Positions 38,572 through 46,411 of a stretch of DNA of 64,000 nt are shown here, piece by piece. Source of the DNA: Pseudomonadales bacterium (GTDB lineage: Bacteria > Pseudomonadota > Gammaproteobacteria > Pseudomonadales > Ketobacteraceae). Position numbers and translations under genes: made by a program. Position 1 is the first letter of the stretch; every line of letters begins with the position of its first letter. Location of the stretch: the NCBI GenBank assembly GCA_002708905.1, contig PAPM01000034.1, forward strand, positions 1 to 64,000. Direction: 5' to 3'. Under the pieces are notes generated by a model. The model worked only from the letters and a program-made list of their open reading frames with translations, was not told where the DNA came from and did not search any database.

Positions 38572-39039
38572 TTAGATAGCAGCACCATTGTACAGACAAC
38601 CAGCAGGAACATAGCTCTGCTTGAAGTTGGTCGTACCAGTATCTACCACGTCACATTGCCAAGTACCAGTCACTGCTCGGGTAAGAGTGATTGTAGCACC
38701 CTGAATGCCAGCAGCCGCATCGCCACCAAGAGTCACAACCATAGAAACAACACCCGCAGTGATGGATGCGATGTCCGGTGGAGTAGCAACGCCTTTCGCT
38801 GTGGTAATGTTGGAAGGCACATACCCGATTTCAGTATTAGTAACGGTAGTACCACCACGCATCAGACGCTCTTCAACAGCAGTCTTGTACGGAGCCAGTT
38901 CACCCAGAGCACGACTTACCTGAGAACGAGCGATATAATCCTGATACTGAGGAATGGCCACAGCAGCCAGAATACCGATGATCGCAACCACGATCATCAA
39001 TTCAATAAGAGTGAAACCCTGTTGCATTTGCTTCTTCAT
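38572..39039 (-). CDS. pilA: Type IV major pilin PilA
   Basis: A 155-residue prepilin. The leader MKKQMQQG is cut before [32 protein letters not shown] by PilD, whose gene is 3.3 kb away. C-terminal cysteines (WQCDVVDTG ... VPAGCLYNG) give the disulfide loop. GGAGAAAC lies before the ATG; an upstream in-frame extension is not part of the protein. A sigma-54 promoter lies 82 bases upstream and a strong terminator follows, as expected for a highly made pilin. Divergent from pilB. Confidence 0.95.
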   Translation of the reverse strand: MKKQMQQGFTLIELMIVVAIIGILAAVAIPQYQDYIARSQVSRALGELAPYKTAVEERLMRGGTTVTNTEIGYVPSNITTAKGVATPPDIASITAGVVSMVVTLGGDAAAGIQGATITLTRAVTGTWQCDVVDTGTTNFKQSYVPAGCLYNGAAI

Positions 39040-39120
39040 AAATGTTTCTCCAAGCGTTTTTAAAGTACAGCGTTCTTTGCAATTGACATCGGCACTATGC
39101 CAACCAACTAATCTAAGAAA

Positions 39121-39136
39121 AGCACAGCTCGTGCCA
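39121..39136 (-). promoter_or_regulatory. Sigma-54 (RpoN) promoter of pilA
   Basis: On the minus strand TGGCACGAGCTGTGCT has the invariant GG and GC separated by exactly 10 bases, matching TGGCAC-N5-TTGC at nearly all positions. PilA genes in Pseudomonas are driven by RpoN with PilR, so the fit to context is strong. Confidence 0.83.
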
Positions 39137-39242
39137 GATTCAAGAAATAAATCTTTCCCTCCAGAATTCAAAGATTTGGCTGATCATTATTCCGGCAGAC
39201 CTTGGTGAGGCCGGCCTTGCGCAGACATAGCACGCCACAAGC

Positions 39243-39257
39243 TGACAATTTTTGTCA
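39243..39257. promoter_or_regulatory. Palindrome TGACAA-N3-TTGTCA upstream of pilA
   Basis: TGACAATTTTTGTCA is a 15-base palindrome 107 bases upstream of the sigma-54 -24 box, the usual distance of an enhancer site. PilR recognises TGTC-containing sites in Pseudomonas, so this is a candidate activator site. Confidence 0.42.
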
Positions 39258-39397
39258 CCTGCATGAATAATTTATCTCAGTAAAGCTTTGCGTTCTGAGT
39301 GTTTGATCTACTATTAAAAAAGAATCAATATATACAATTGATTAACGCTCATTCTTCACCTGAACTGAACATTCAACCGGCAATCGACTTACTAGCT

Positions 39398-41095
39398 ATG
39401 AATTTAAGTGGCCTGGCAAAAAAACTGTTACACGAAGGCGCAATCGCTGAAGATGCTATTCGTAACGCATCAGAGACAGCACAAAAGCAGAAAATCCCGT
39501 TGGTTACCTATCTGGTTCAAAACAACCTGATTCCTGCCAGGACCATCGCACTGGCTGCCGCTGAAGAATTCGGCACCCCGCTGATCGAATTGGACGCCAT
39601 GTCCACAGACGCCTTCCCCAAGGAGTTGGTCGCAGAAAAGCTTATAAGAAAGCACCGGGCACTTCCTCTGTTCAAAAGGGGTACCCGCCTTTACGTAGCA
39701 GTGTCAGACCCCACCAACCTGCAAGCATTGGATGAAATCAAATTCAACACCGGCCTGAGCACCGAAGCCATCATCGTGGATGAAGACAAGCTCGACAGCG
39801 CCATTGACCGCTATCTGGAAAGCTCCGACACAGGGTTGAGTGATCTGGGTGATGCCGATCTGGATGATCTGGATATCGAAGCCGGTGGGGAAGATGATAA
39901 GGCCAGTGACGTTACGGCGGAAGCAGCCGATGATGCACCCATAGTTCGCTTTGTTAACAAAATATTATTAGACGCTATCAAGATGGGGGCCTCGGATATT
40001 CACTTTGAGCCCTATGAAAAAGCGTATCGAATTCGCGTGAGGGCTGATGGTATCTTGCGGGAAGTGGCCCGCCCCCCGGTTAATCTGGCCAGCAAGCTGG
40101 CTGCGCGCCTTAAGGTTATGTCCCAGCTGGACATTTCTGAACGCCGAATCCCTCAAGACGGCCGTATCAAATTGAAACTGTCAAAAACCCGGGCTATTGA
40201 TTTCCGGGTGAACACCTTGCCGACGCTCTTCGGGGAAAAAATCGTATTGCGGATACTCGATCCCGACAGCGCCAAGCTGGGAATCGATATGCTGGGCTAC
40301 GAAGAAGACCAGAAATCCTTATTTATGAAGGCTCTTGAACAACCCCAGGGCATGATATTGGTCACAGGCCCCACGGGTTCCGGTAAAACCGTATCGCTGT
40401 ACACTGGATTGAATATCCTCAATACCCCGGAACGGAACATTTCTACGGCGGAGGACCCCGCGGAAATCAACCTGGAGGGCATCAATCAGGTCAATGTGAA
40501 CTCAAAAGTAGGTCTGGACTTCGGCTCAGCGCTCAGGGCTTTTTTGCGTCAAGATCCTGACATTGTTATGGTTGGGGAGATCCGGGACCTGGAAACAGCC
40601 GAGATAGCCATCAAAGCGGCTCAAACCGGGCACCTTGTACTCTCTACTCTGCATACCAACAGCGCTCCGGAAACCCTGACCCGACTCCGTAATATGGGGG
40701 TCCCAGCCTTCAACATCGCCACCTCTGTGTCCCTGATTATCGCCCAGCGCCTGGCCAGGCGGCTCTGCAAGAGTTGCAAAAAGCCGGTGGATATCCCCAA
40801 AGAAACCCTTATCGCAGAAGGTTTTAAAGAGGATGAAATCGGTAGCTTTACCGTATATGGTCCGCAAGGTTGTGATAAATGTGTGAACGGGTACAAAGGA
40901 CGAGTGGGTATTTATGAGGTAATGAAGGTCACCGACCCCATATCACGCATTATAATGGAAGAAGGGAATGCTATTCAGATAGCTGACGCTTCAAAGAAAG
41001 AAGGTTTCCCCGACCTGCGGGCCAGCGGCCTGAAAAAGGTCAAAGACGGCTTAACCAGCCTGGAAGAAGTTAACCGCGTAACCACAGGGCATTAA
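39398..41095 (+). CDS. pilB: Type IV pilus assembly ATPase PilB
   Basis: A 565-residue cytoplasmic hexameric ATPase that powers pilus extension. An N-terminal GSPII_E domain (MNLSGLAKKLLHEGAI ...) precedes ASDIHFEPYEKAYRIRVRADG, the Walker A GPTGSGKTVSLYTGL, the Asp box, Walker B with DPDIVMVGEIRDLETAEIA, and the His box GHLVLSTLHTNSAPETL. Four cysteines (LCKSCKKP ... GCDKCVNGYKGR) form the zinc site. I use the ATG that gives the usual length; a GTG 33 codons upstream stays open. Followed by pilC after two bases. Confidence 0.95.
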   Translation: MNLSGLAKKLLHEGAIAEDAIRNASETAQKQKIPLVTYLVQNNLIPARTIALAAAEEFGTPLIELDAMSTDAFPKELVAEKLIRKHRALPLFKRGTRLYVAVSDPTNLQALDEIKFNTGLSTEAIIVDEDKLDSAIDRYLESSDTGLSDLGDADLDDLDIEAGGEDDKASDVTAEAADDAPIVRFVNKILLDAIKMGASDIHFEPYEKAYRIRVRADGILREVARPPVNLASKLAARLKVMSQLDISERRIPQDGRIKLKLSKTRAIDFRVNTLPTLFGEKIVLRILDPDSAKLGIDMLGYEEDQKSLFMKALEQPQGMILVTGPTGSGKTVSLYTGLNILNTPERNISTAEDPAEINLEGINQVNVNSKVGLDFGSALRAFLRQDPDIVMVGEIRDLETAEIAIKAAQTGHLVLSTLHTNSAPETLTRLRNMGVPAFNIATSVSLIIAQRLARRLCKSCKKPVDIPKETLIAEGFKEDEIGSFTVYGPQGCDKCVNGYKGRVGIYEVMKVTDPISRIIMEEGNAIQIADASKKEGFPDLRASGLKKVKDGLTSLEEVNRVTTGH

Positions 41096-41097
41096 TA

Positions 41098-42351
41098 ATG
41101 GCTACTGCAGCAGCTCAAGCGAAACAAACAAAAAAGGCAGCGCCCGCGAAAATCCAGACTTTCTCCTGGGAAGGCCTGGATAAAAAGGGAAACAAGGTCA
41201 AGGGCGAGATTCCAGGGCAAAATATTACCTTGGTAAAAGCAGAACTGCGCAAACAGGGCATTGTTGCCAACAAGGTGAAGAAAAAGGCCGCCTCGCTACT
41301 GGGGGAACGCAAGAAAAAGATTACCCCACTGGATGTCGCGATTTTTACCCGCCAGCTGGCGACCATGATGAAAGCCGGGGTTCCGCTGGTACAATCATTT
41401 GAAATTGTTGCTGATGGTCACGATAACGCTTCCATGCGCGATCTCCTTTTGCGCATCAAGTCGGATATTGAAGGTGGTAATAATCTCGCCACATCTCTGC
41501 AGGCACATCCTGCCTATTTTGATGACCTGTTTGTAAGCTTGGTTGAGTCTGGTGAGCAATCCGGCGCCCTGGAAACCATGCTGGACCGAATCGCCATATA
41601 TAAAGAAAAAACTGAGGCTCTGAAGGCTAAAATCAAGAAGGCAGTCAAGTACCCTATTGCTGTTTTAGTGGTAGCCGCGGTGGTCACTGCGATCCTTTTA
41701 ATAAAGGTTGTTCCCACTTTCCAGGAATTGTTCGGAAGTTTTGGAGCAGAGCTGCCGGCATTCACTCAAATGGTAATTAATATGTCTGAATGGCTGCAAA
41801 CGTGGTGGTGGGCGGTTTTGCTCATTGGATTCGTTGTGGGCGTTACGTTTTCAGAAACGAAAAAACGCTCGGAGGCATTCAGGGATGCTATTGATCGCTT
41901 TGTGCTGAAACTTCCCGTGGCAGGAGACATTATTTACAAAGCCACCATCGCCCGCTATGCAAGAACCCTCGCAACAACCTTTGCAGCCGGCGTTCCATTG
42001 GTGGAAGCGCTCGAATCTGTATCAGGCGCAACGGGTAACGTTGTTTACAAAAATGCCGTCAATAAAATTCGAGATGACGTCTCCAGCGGTACCCAACTGA
42101 ATTTTTCCATGAAAGCCACTGGAGTGTTCCCTGCTATGGCCGTGCAGATGACCGCCATTGGTGAAGAGTCGGGCGCTCTGGACACCATGCTGGAGAAGGT
42201 TGCCACCTATTACGAAGACGAAGTGGATAACGCTGTAGACGGCCTCACCAGCTTGCTTGAGCCCATCATTATGGCATTCCTCGGTGTGGTGGTTGGTGGC
42301 CTTATCGTCGCCATGTACCTGCCGATCTTCCAGCTGGGTTCTGTTGTATAA
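41098..42351 (+). CDS. pilC: Type IV pilus inner-membrane platform protein PilC
   Basis: A 417-residue platform protein. FSWEGLDKKGNKVKGEI at the N-terminus, then two GspF repeats: IFTRQLATMMKAGVPLVQSFEIVADGH near residue 82 and YARTLATTFAAGVPLVEALESVSGATGN near 285. Membrane helices lie near 185, 235 and 390. It lies between PilB and PilD in the same transcript. Confidence 0.96.
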   Translation: MATAAAQAKQTKKAAPAKIQTFSWEGLDKKGNKVKGEIPGQNITLVKAELRKQGIVANKVKKKAASLLGERKKKITPLDVAIFTRQLATMMKAGVPLVQSFEIVADGHDNASMRDLLLRIKSDIEGGNNLATSLQAHPAYFDDLFVSLVESGEQSGALETMLDRIAIYKEKTEALKAKIKKAVKYPIAVLVVAAVVTAILLIKVVPTFQELFGSFGAELPAFTQMVINMSEWLQTWWWAVLLIGFVVGVTFSETKKRSEAFRDAIDRFVLKLPVAGDIIYKATIARYARTLATTFAAGVPLVEALESVSGATGNVVYKNAVNKIRDDVSSGTQLNFSMKATGVFPAMAVQMTAIGEESGALDTMLEKVATYYEDEVDNAVDGLTSLLEPIIMAFLGVVVGGLIVAMYLPIFQLGSVV

Positions 42352-42367
42352 GGAAAACACCTCAACA

Positions 42368-43276
42368 ATGTCGAACCAGGTTTTCCATTTTCTATCCAAT
42401 AACCCCGACTATTTCGCCGGGGTTATTTTTTTCTTCGGTCTGATATTCGGAAGTTTCTTTAACGTGGTGATCTACCGAGTACCCGTGATGATGCAGCTGG
42501 AATGGCTGGAAAACTGCCGGGACTTTATCAAGGAAACTTTCGGGGCACTGCCCAAGGAGCTGGAGCAACACCCCGACAGCCTGCCGCAGCCTCCATTCAA
42601 TATTGCCAAGCCGGATTCCACCTGCCCCAAGTGTGGCCACCAGATTCGCTGGTATGAGAACATTCCGGTCGCCAGCTATATCGTCCTGAAAGCCAAATGC
42701 AGTAGCTGCAGCAATCCCATCTCAGCTCGCTATCCGATTATTGAACTGGTTACCGGGATCCTGTCCTGTTTCGCTGCCTATCACTTTGGTTTTGGTTGGG
42801 AGGCAGCGGCGGCCCTGGTGTTCACTTGGGTTCTCATTTGCCTCACCATGATCGATTTCGATCACAAACTGCTGCCGGATCAAATGACACTCCCACTCAT
42901 GTGGCTGGGCCTGCTGCTGAACATCAATGGTATGTTTGCCACCCTCACGGATGCCGTGATTGGCGCCGCTGTTGGCTATATGTGCCTGTGGAGCCTGTAT
43001 TGGCTGTTCAAGCTTCTGACCGGCAAAGAGGGCATGGGCTATGGCGACTTTAAGCTGCTGGCCGCCCTGGGCGCCTGGATGGGCTGGCAGTATCTGCTCC
43101 TGATTCTGGTGCTTTCCTCTATGGTCGGGGCCGTGGTGGGCATCAGCTTGATCGTCATCAAAGGCCGCGATAAGAACATTCCCATTCCCTTTGGACCTTA
43201 TCTGGCCGCAGCGGGCTGGATTGCCTTCTTCTGGGGCGAAACCATCCTCAAGAATTATCAGAGTTTTCTTCGCTAG
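42368..43276 (+). CDS. pilD: Prepilin peptidase / N-methyltransferase PilD
   Basis: A 302-residue membrane enzyme that cuts and N-methylates prepilins. FGSFFNVVIYRVPVMM, a four-cysteine zinc motif (CPKCGHQIRWYENIP ... KCSSCSNPISARYPIIELVTG), and the two catalytic aspartates in MIDFDHKLLPDQMTLP and GKEGMGYGDFKLLAALGAW are visible. About eight helices. The start is 17 bases after pilC; a longer upstream frame overlaps pilC and is not needed. Confidence 0.96.
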   Translation: MSNQVFHFLSNNPDYFAGVIFFFGLIFGSFFNVVIYRVPVMMQLEWLENCRDFIKETFGALPKELEQHPDSLPQPPFNIAKPDSTCPKCGHQIRWYENIPVASYIVLKAKCSSCSNPISARYPIIELVTGILSCFAAYHFGFGWEAAAALVFTWVLICLTMIDFDHKLLPDQMTLPLMWLGLLLNINGMFATLTDAVIGAAVGYMCLWSLYWLFKLLTGKEGMGYGDFKLLAALGAWMGWQYLLLILVLSSMVGAVVGISLIVIKGRDKNIPIPFGPYLAAAGWIAFFWGETILKNYQSFLR

Positions 43277-43352
43277 CGAAACTCAAGCTAGCCCCGCTTT
43301 ACAAGCAGGCCACCCCTCGTAACAATAGGCCACTTCAATAATGAGGTGGTCT

Positions 43353-43952
43353 ATGTTGGTAATTGGTGTAACCGGGGGCATTGGTAGCGGCAAAACCGCC
43401 GCTACAGATCGATTCCAGTCCCACGGCATAACAGTAGTGGATGCAGATCTGGCTTCCAGGGTCATCGTGGAGCCCGGCAGACAGGCCCTAAAGGCAATCG
43501 AAGAACATTTCGGAGCCAGGGTTATAGCGGCTGATGGCAGCCTGGATCGACGCGCACTGAGAGAAATCGTATTCGCTGATCCCGAACAGCGCAAATGGCT
43601 GGAGCGGTTGACCCATCCGCTGATTGCCCAGGAAATCGTTTCGCAAATTCAGAACAGCCGATCACCCTATACCATCCTGGCTTCCCCCCTGCTACTGGAA
43701 AGCAGTCAGCATCAAATGGTTTCCAGGGTTTTGGTTATTGATGTTCCCGTCGAACTGCAGGTAGCCCGTACCATTTCCCGCGATGACACTACGGAAGAAG
43801 GGGTCAAAGCAATAATCGCCGCGCAAATGCCCCGGGAAGAGCGCCTGCAGAAAGCCGATGACGTAATCTGCAATGATCAGGATCTGGCACACCTGCATCA
43901 GGAGGTGGATAAGCTACACCAAACTTACCTGCAACTGGCGAGACAATCATGA
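43353..43952 (+). CDS. coaE: Dephospho-CoA kinase
   Basis: A 199-residue kinase that makes coenzyme A from dephospho-CoA. The P-loop [17 protein letters not shown] is at the N-terminus, [15 protein letters not shown] carries the substrate Asp, and the LID region follows at [15 protein letters not shown] precedes the ATG. It overlaps yacG by four bases (ATGA). Confidence 0.95.
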   Translation: MLVIGVTGGIGSGKTAATDRFQSHGITVVDADLASRVIVEPGRQALKAIEEHFGARVIAADGSLDRRALREIVFADPEQRKWLERLTHPLIAQEIVSQIQNSRSPYTILASPLLLESSQHQMVSRVLVIDVPVELQVARTISRDDTTEEGVKAIIAAQMPREERLQKADDVICNDQDLAHLHQEVDKLHQTYLQLARQS

Positions 43953-44137
43953 AAGTAAAATGCCCTACCTGCGAACAGGAAGTGGAATATTCGAAGGACA
44001 ACCCATACCGGCCGTTTTGCAGTGAGCGCTGCAAATTGATTGATCTGGGCGAATGGGCCAGTGGCGAACGTTACATCCCGGGCGAACCGGATTGGAGCAT
44101 CCCGGAAGATGACCACCAGGACAAGCCCCTTCACTGA
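43949..44137 (+). CDS. yacG: DNA gyrase inhibitor YacG
   Basis: A 62-residue zinc-ribbon protein. [10 protein letters not shown] and [24 protein letters not shown] give the C-x2-C ... C-x3-C zinc site and the conserved tail. In E. coli it binds GyrB and blocks DNA binding. Placed directly after coaE, the usual order. Confidence 0.95.
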   Translation: MKVKCPTCEQEVEYSKDNPYRPFCSERCKLIDLGEWASGERYIPGEPDWSIPEDDHQDKPLH

Positions 44138-44152
44138 CCAATCTTTATTGCT

Positions 44153-45091
44153 TTATTCTGTTGGCCAGAAGCCACGGATACCGGCCACACCCTGTGCTCC
44201 AAGGGAAAGCACCTGGGGCTCATCTTTCATACTGACACCTCCCAGCGCATAAACAGGTACCTTCGCTGCCCTGACCCACTGATGAAAGTCATCCGCTGAG
44301 ATCGGCGCCACCTCAGGATGACTTTGGGTTTTGCGATAGGGGGACAAGGTAATAAAGTCCACACCCAGTGCTTCCGCTTTTTGGATATCCGACTGGGAGT
44401 GGCAGGATGCCGCCACCCAGCTCATATTTTCGGGGCGCTCGCCACAGGCAAGTAGCTGCCGCGATGTCAAATGCACCCCATCGAACCTCGAATGGACTTC
44501 GTGGGGCATGTCGCTGTTAACCAAAATCCTGGCCCGATATTCAGCACGCAGCGGATCAATAGCCGCGATCAAATCCTTCCGCACGGCTGGCTCGCAGTCT
44601 TTAAGCCGCAACTGGAAAAGCCTGTAACCATCCTGCATCAGGCTACGCAGCGCCGCGACAAAGTTGTCCACCGAGCCATCCAGTTCAGGGGTAATGACAT
44701 AGGCCGATGGCAAACGGGCGGCCGCCACAATCGGTACATTGGCAGCAGGAAACTCGTAATCCGGTAAACATTCCGACTCGACCCACTTCACCTCCTGACC
44801 TTCCAATCCCTGCGGCTCACCAGCGAACTGACTGACCTTCCACACATCCAGCAGCACCTGCTTATCCGGATAGTCATGAGCAATGGTGATAAGCGGTTTC
44901 GCATCGATTACCTGAATACCCAATTCTTCCTGCAGCTCCCGAGCAAGCGCAACCTCCACAGCCTCCCCGGACTCCACTTTACCGCCAGGAAATTCCCATT
45001 TACCGCCCTGATGAACGTGGTCCGGACGGCGGGCAATAAGAATGTCATTTCCTCGCTTGATAACCGCTGCAACGACATGAACACGTTTCAT
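44153..45091 (-). CDS. Nudix hydrolase fused to a thiamine-phosphate-synthase-like domain
   Basis: A 312-residue two-domain protein. The N-terminal MutT-like part (1-130) has the full Nudix box GGKVESGEAVEVALARELQEELGI, so it probably hydrolyses 8-oxo-dGTP or a related nucleotide. The C-terminal part (about 135-310) has a ThiE/TenI barrel, with LFQLRLKDCEP, ILVNSDMPHEV, GVHLTSRQL, ASCHSQSDIQKAEALGVDFITLSPYRKTQSHP and ALGGVSMKDE. This fusion is known in pseudomonads. Whether the barrel makes thiamine phosphate is doubtful. It converges on yacG and its start overlaps argJ's end by a few bases on the complementary end of the same strand. Confidence 0.9.
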   Translation of the reverse strand: MKRVHVVAAVIKRGNDILIARRPDHVHQGGKWEFPGGKVESGEAVEVALARELQEELGIQVIDAKPLITIAHDYPDKQVLLDVWKVSQFAGEPQGLEGQEVKWVESECLPDYEFPAANVPIVAAARLPSAYVITPELDGSVDNFVAALRSLMQDGYRLFQLRLKDCEPAVRKDLIAAIDPLRAEYRARILVNSDMPHEVHSRFDGVHLTSRQLLACGERPENMSWVAASCHSQSDIQKAEALGVDFITLSPYRKTQSHPEVAPISADDFHQWVRAAKVPVYALGGVSMKDEPQVLSLGAQGVAGIRGFWPTE

Positions 45092-45092
45092 A

Positions 45093-46322
45093 TCAGGAAC
45101 GATAATCCGCGTTGATTTTGACGTAATCGTAGGAAAAATCAGTGGTCCAGATGGTGGCTTTAGCCAAGCCACGGCCTAACGCCACCTGAATGATGATTTC
45201 CTCTTTTTGCATTTCAGCCGCACCGGCTTCCTCGGTATAGCTGGCGGCGACTGCGCCCTGCTCTGCGATCAGAACCCCATTCAACGAAACAGCAACGCCA
45301 TTTACATCGAGATTATCGATCTGCGCCCTGCCCACGGCCGCCAGGATTCGGCCCCAGTTCGGGTCACTGGCAAACAACGCTGTTTTTACCAATGGAGAAT
45401 GCGCCACGGTATAAGCCACTTCCCTCGCCTCTTCCACAGAACCGGCTTCAACTACTTCCACTGCCACAAATTTGGTGGCACCCTCTCCATCCCGTACGAT
45501 CGCATGGGCCAGTTGCAGATACACATCCATTAGTGCCGACTTGAATGCTGCAAAATCAGCGCTGGATTCCGACATTTCCACCCCGGACTGACCGGTTGCC
45601 ACCAGCATGCAACAGTCGTTGGTGGAGGTATCGCTGTCAACGGTAATGGAATTAAAGGATGCCTGCGTCGCTGCCGAAGCCAGCTGCTGCAAGAGTTCGG
45701 GAGCCACCTTGGCATCGGTGGCAACATAGGCCAGCATGGTTGCCATATTGGGTTTGATCATGCCCGCGCCCTTTGAGAGGCCGCTAATGGTCACCACAGC
45801 GCCGGACATTTCCAGCTGCACAGAGACACCTTTAGGTCGCGTATCCGTTGTCATAATACCGTAGGCAGCATCGTCCCACCCATCTTCACTCAAGGCCTCA
45901 AGGCATTTGGGTAGTGCCGCGACAATGCGTTCAACTGGCAAGGGCTCACCAATGACACCGGTTGAATAAGGAAAGATATTTTCCTTCGCGACACCGGCCT
46001 GCTCTGCGAGAGCCTTACACACGGATTGGGCATTCAGCATTCCCGGAGTACCGGTTCCTGCATTGGCACACCCGGTATTGGTAACCAGGAGGATAGGCTT
46101 ATCAGAGTGGCCTCCGAGGGTCGCAAGGTTGTTCTTACATAAGGTAACTGGCGCAGCACAAAATGCATTCTTAGTGAAGGTGCCTGCAATAGTGCTGCCT
46201 GCCGCGGCTTCCATTATCACCAAGTCACGGCGGTTCTGGTATCTCACTCCGGCCTGAGTGGTACCCAGGCGAAACCCTTTCACTGGATGCATTACACCGA
46301 AGGTTTCTTTTCCAACCGCCAT
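45093..46322 (-). CDS. argJ: Bifunctional ornithine acetyltransferase / N-acetylglutamate synthase ArgJ
   Basis: A 409-residue ArgJ that recycles the acetyl group between N-acetylornithine and glutamate in arginine synthesis. The self-cleavage site is in KGAGMIKPNMATMLAY (cut between Ala and Thr, giving alpha and beta chains), and TNTGCANAGTG and DSDTSTNDCCML are family blocks. GRILAAVGRAQIDN lies near the C-terminus. One base from the Nudix-ThiE gene, so they are co-transcribed. Confidence 0.96.
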   Translation of the reverse strand: MAVGKETFGVMHPVKGFRLGTTQAGVRYQNRRDLVIMEAAAGSTIAGTFTKNAFCAAPVTLCKNNLATLGGHSDKPILLVTNTGCANAGTGTPGMLNAQSVCKALAEQAGVAKENIFPYSTGVIGEPLPVERIVAALPKCLEALSEDGWDDAAYGIMTTDTRPKGVSVQLEMSGAVVTISGLSKGAGMIKPNMATMLAYVATDAKVAPELLQQLASAATQASFNSITVDSDTSTNDCCMLVATGQSGVEMSESSADFAAFKSALMDVYLQLAHAIVRDGEGATKFVAVEVVEAGSVEEAREVAYTVAHSPLVKTALFASDPNWGRILAAVGRAQIDNLDVNGVAVSLNGVLIAEQGAVAASYTEEAGAAEMQKEEIIIQVALGRGLAKATIWTTDFSYDYVKINADYRS

Positions 46323-46365
46323 GATTCAAATCCTCTTAGTTGTTTGATTGATTTTACCGTCATCC

Positions 46366-46392
46366 ATAAAAAAAGGGGCCTTTCAGCCCCTT
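46366..46392 (-). terminator. Rho-independent terminator of secA
   Basis: On the minus strand AAGGGGC / GCCCCTT with a short loop is followed by seven Ts. It lies between secA and argJ, which therefore have separate transcripts. Confidence 0.88.
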
Positions 46393-46411
46393 GTTGCGAT
46401 TCCTGGTAAGT

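Larger units (their letters stand above)
39040..39397. other. pilA-pilB divergent control region
   Basis: About 360 bases. It holds the sigma-54 promoter of pilA, a TGACAA-N3-TTGTCA palindrome about 107 bases upstream of it, and the upstream part of the open frame that leads into pilB (a GTG at 39299 could extend PilB by 33 residues). Confidence 0.6.
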
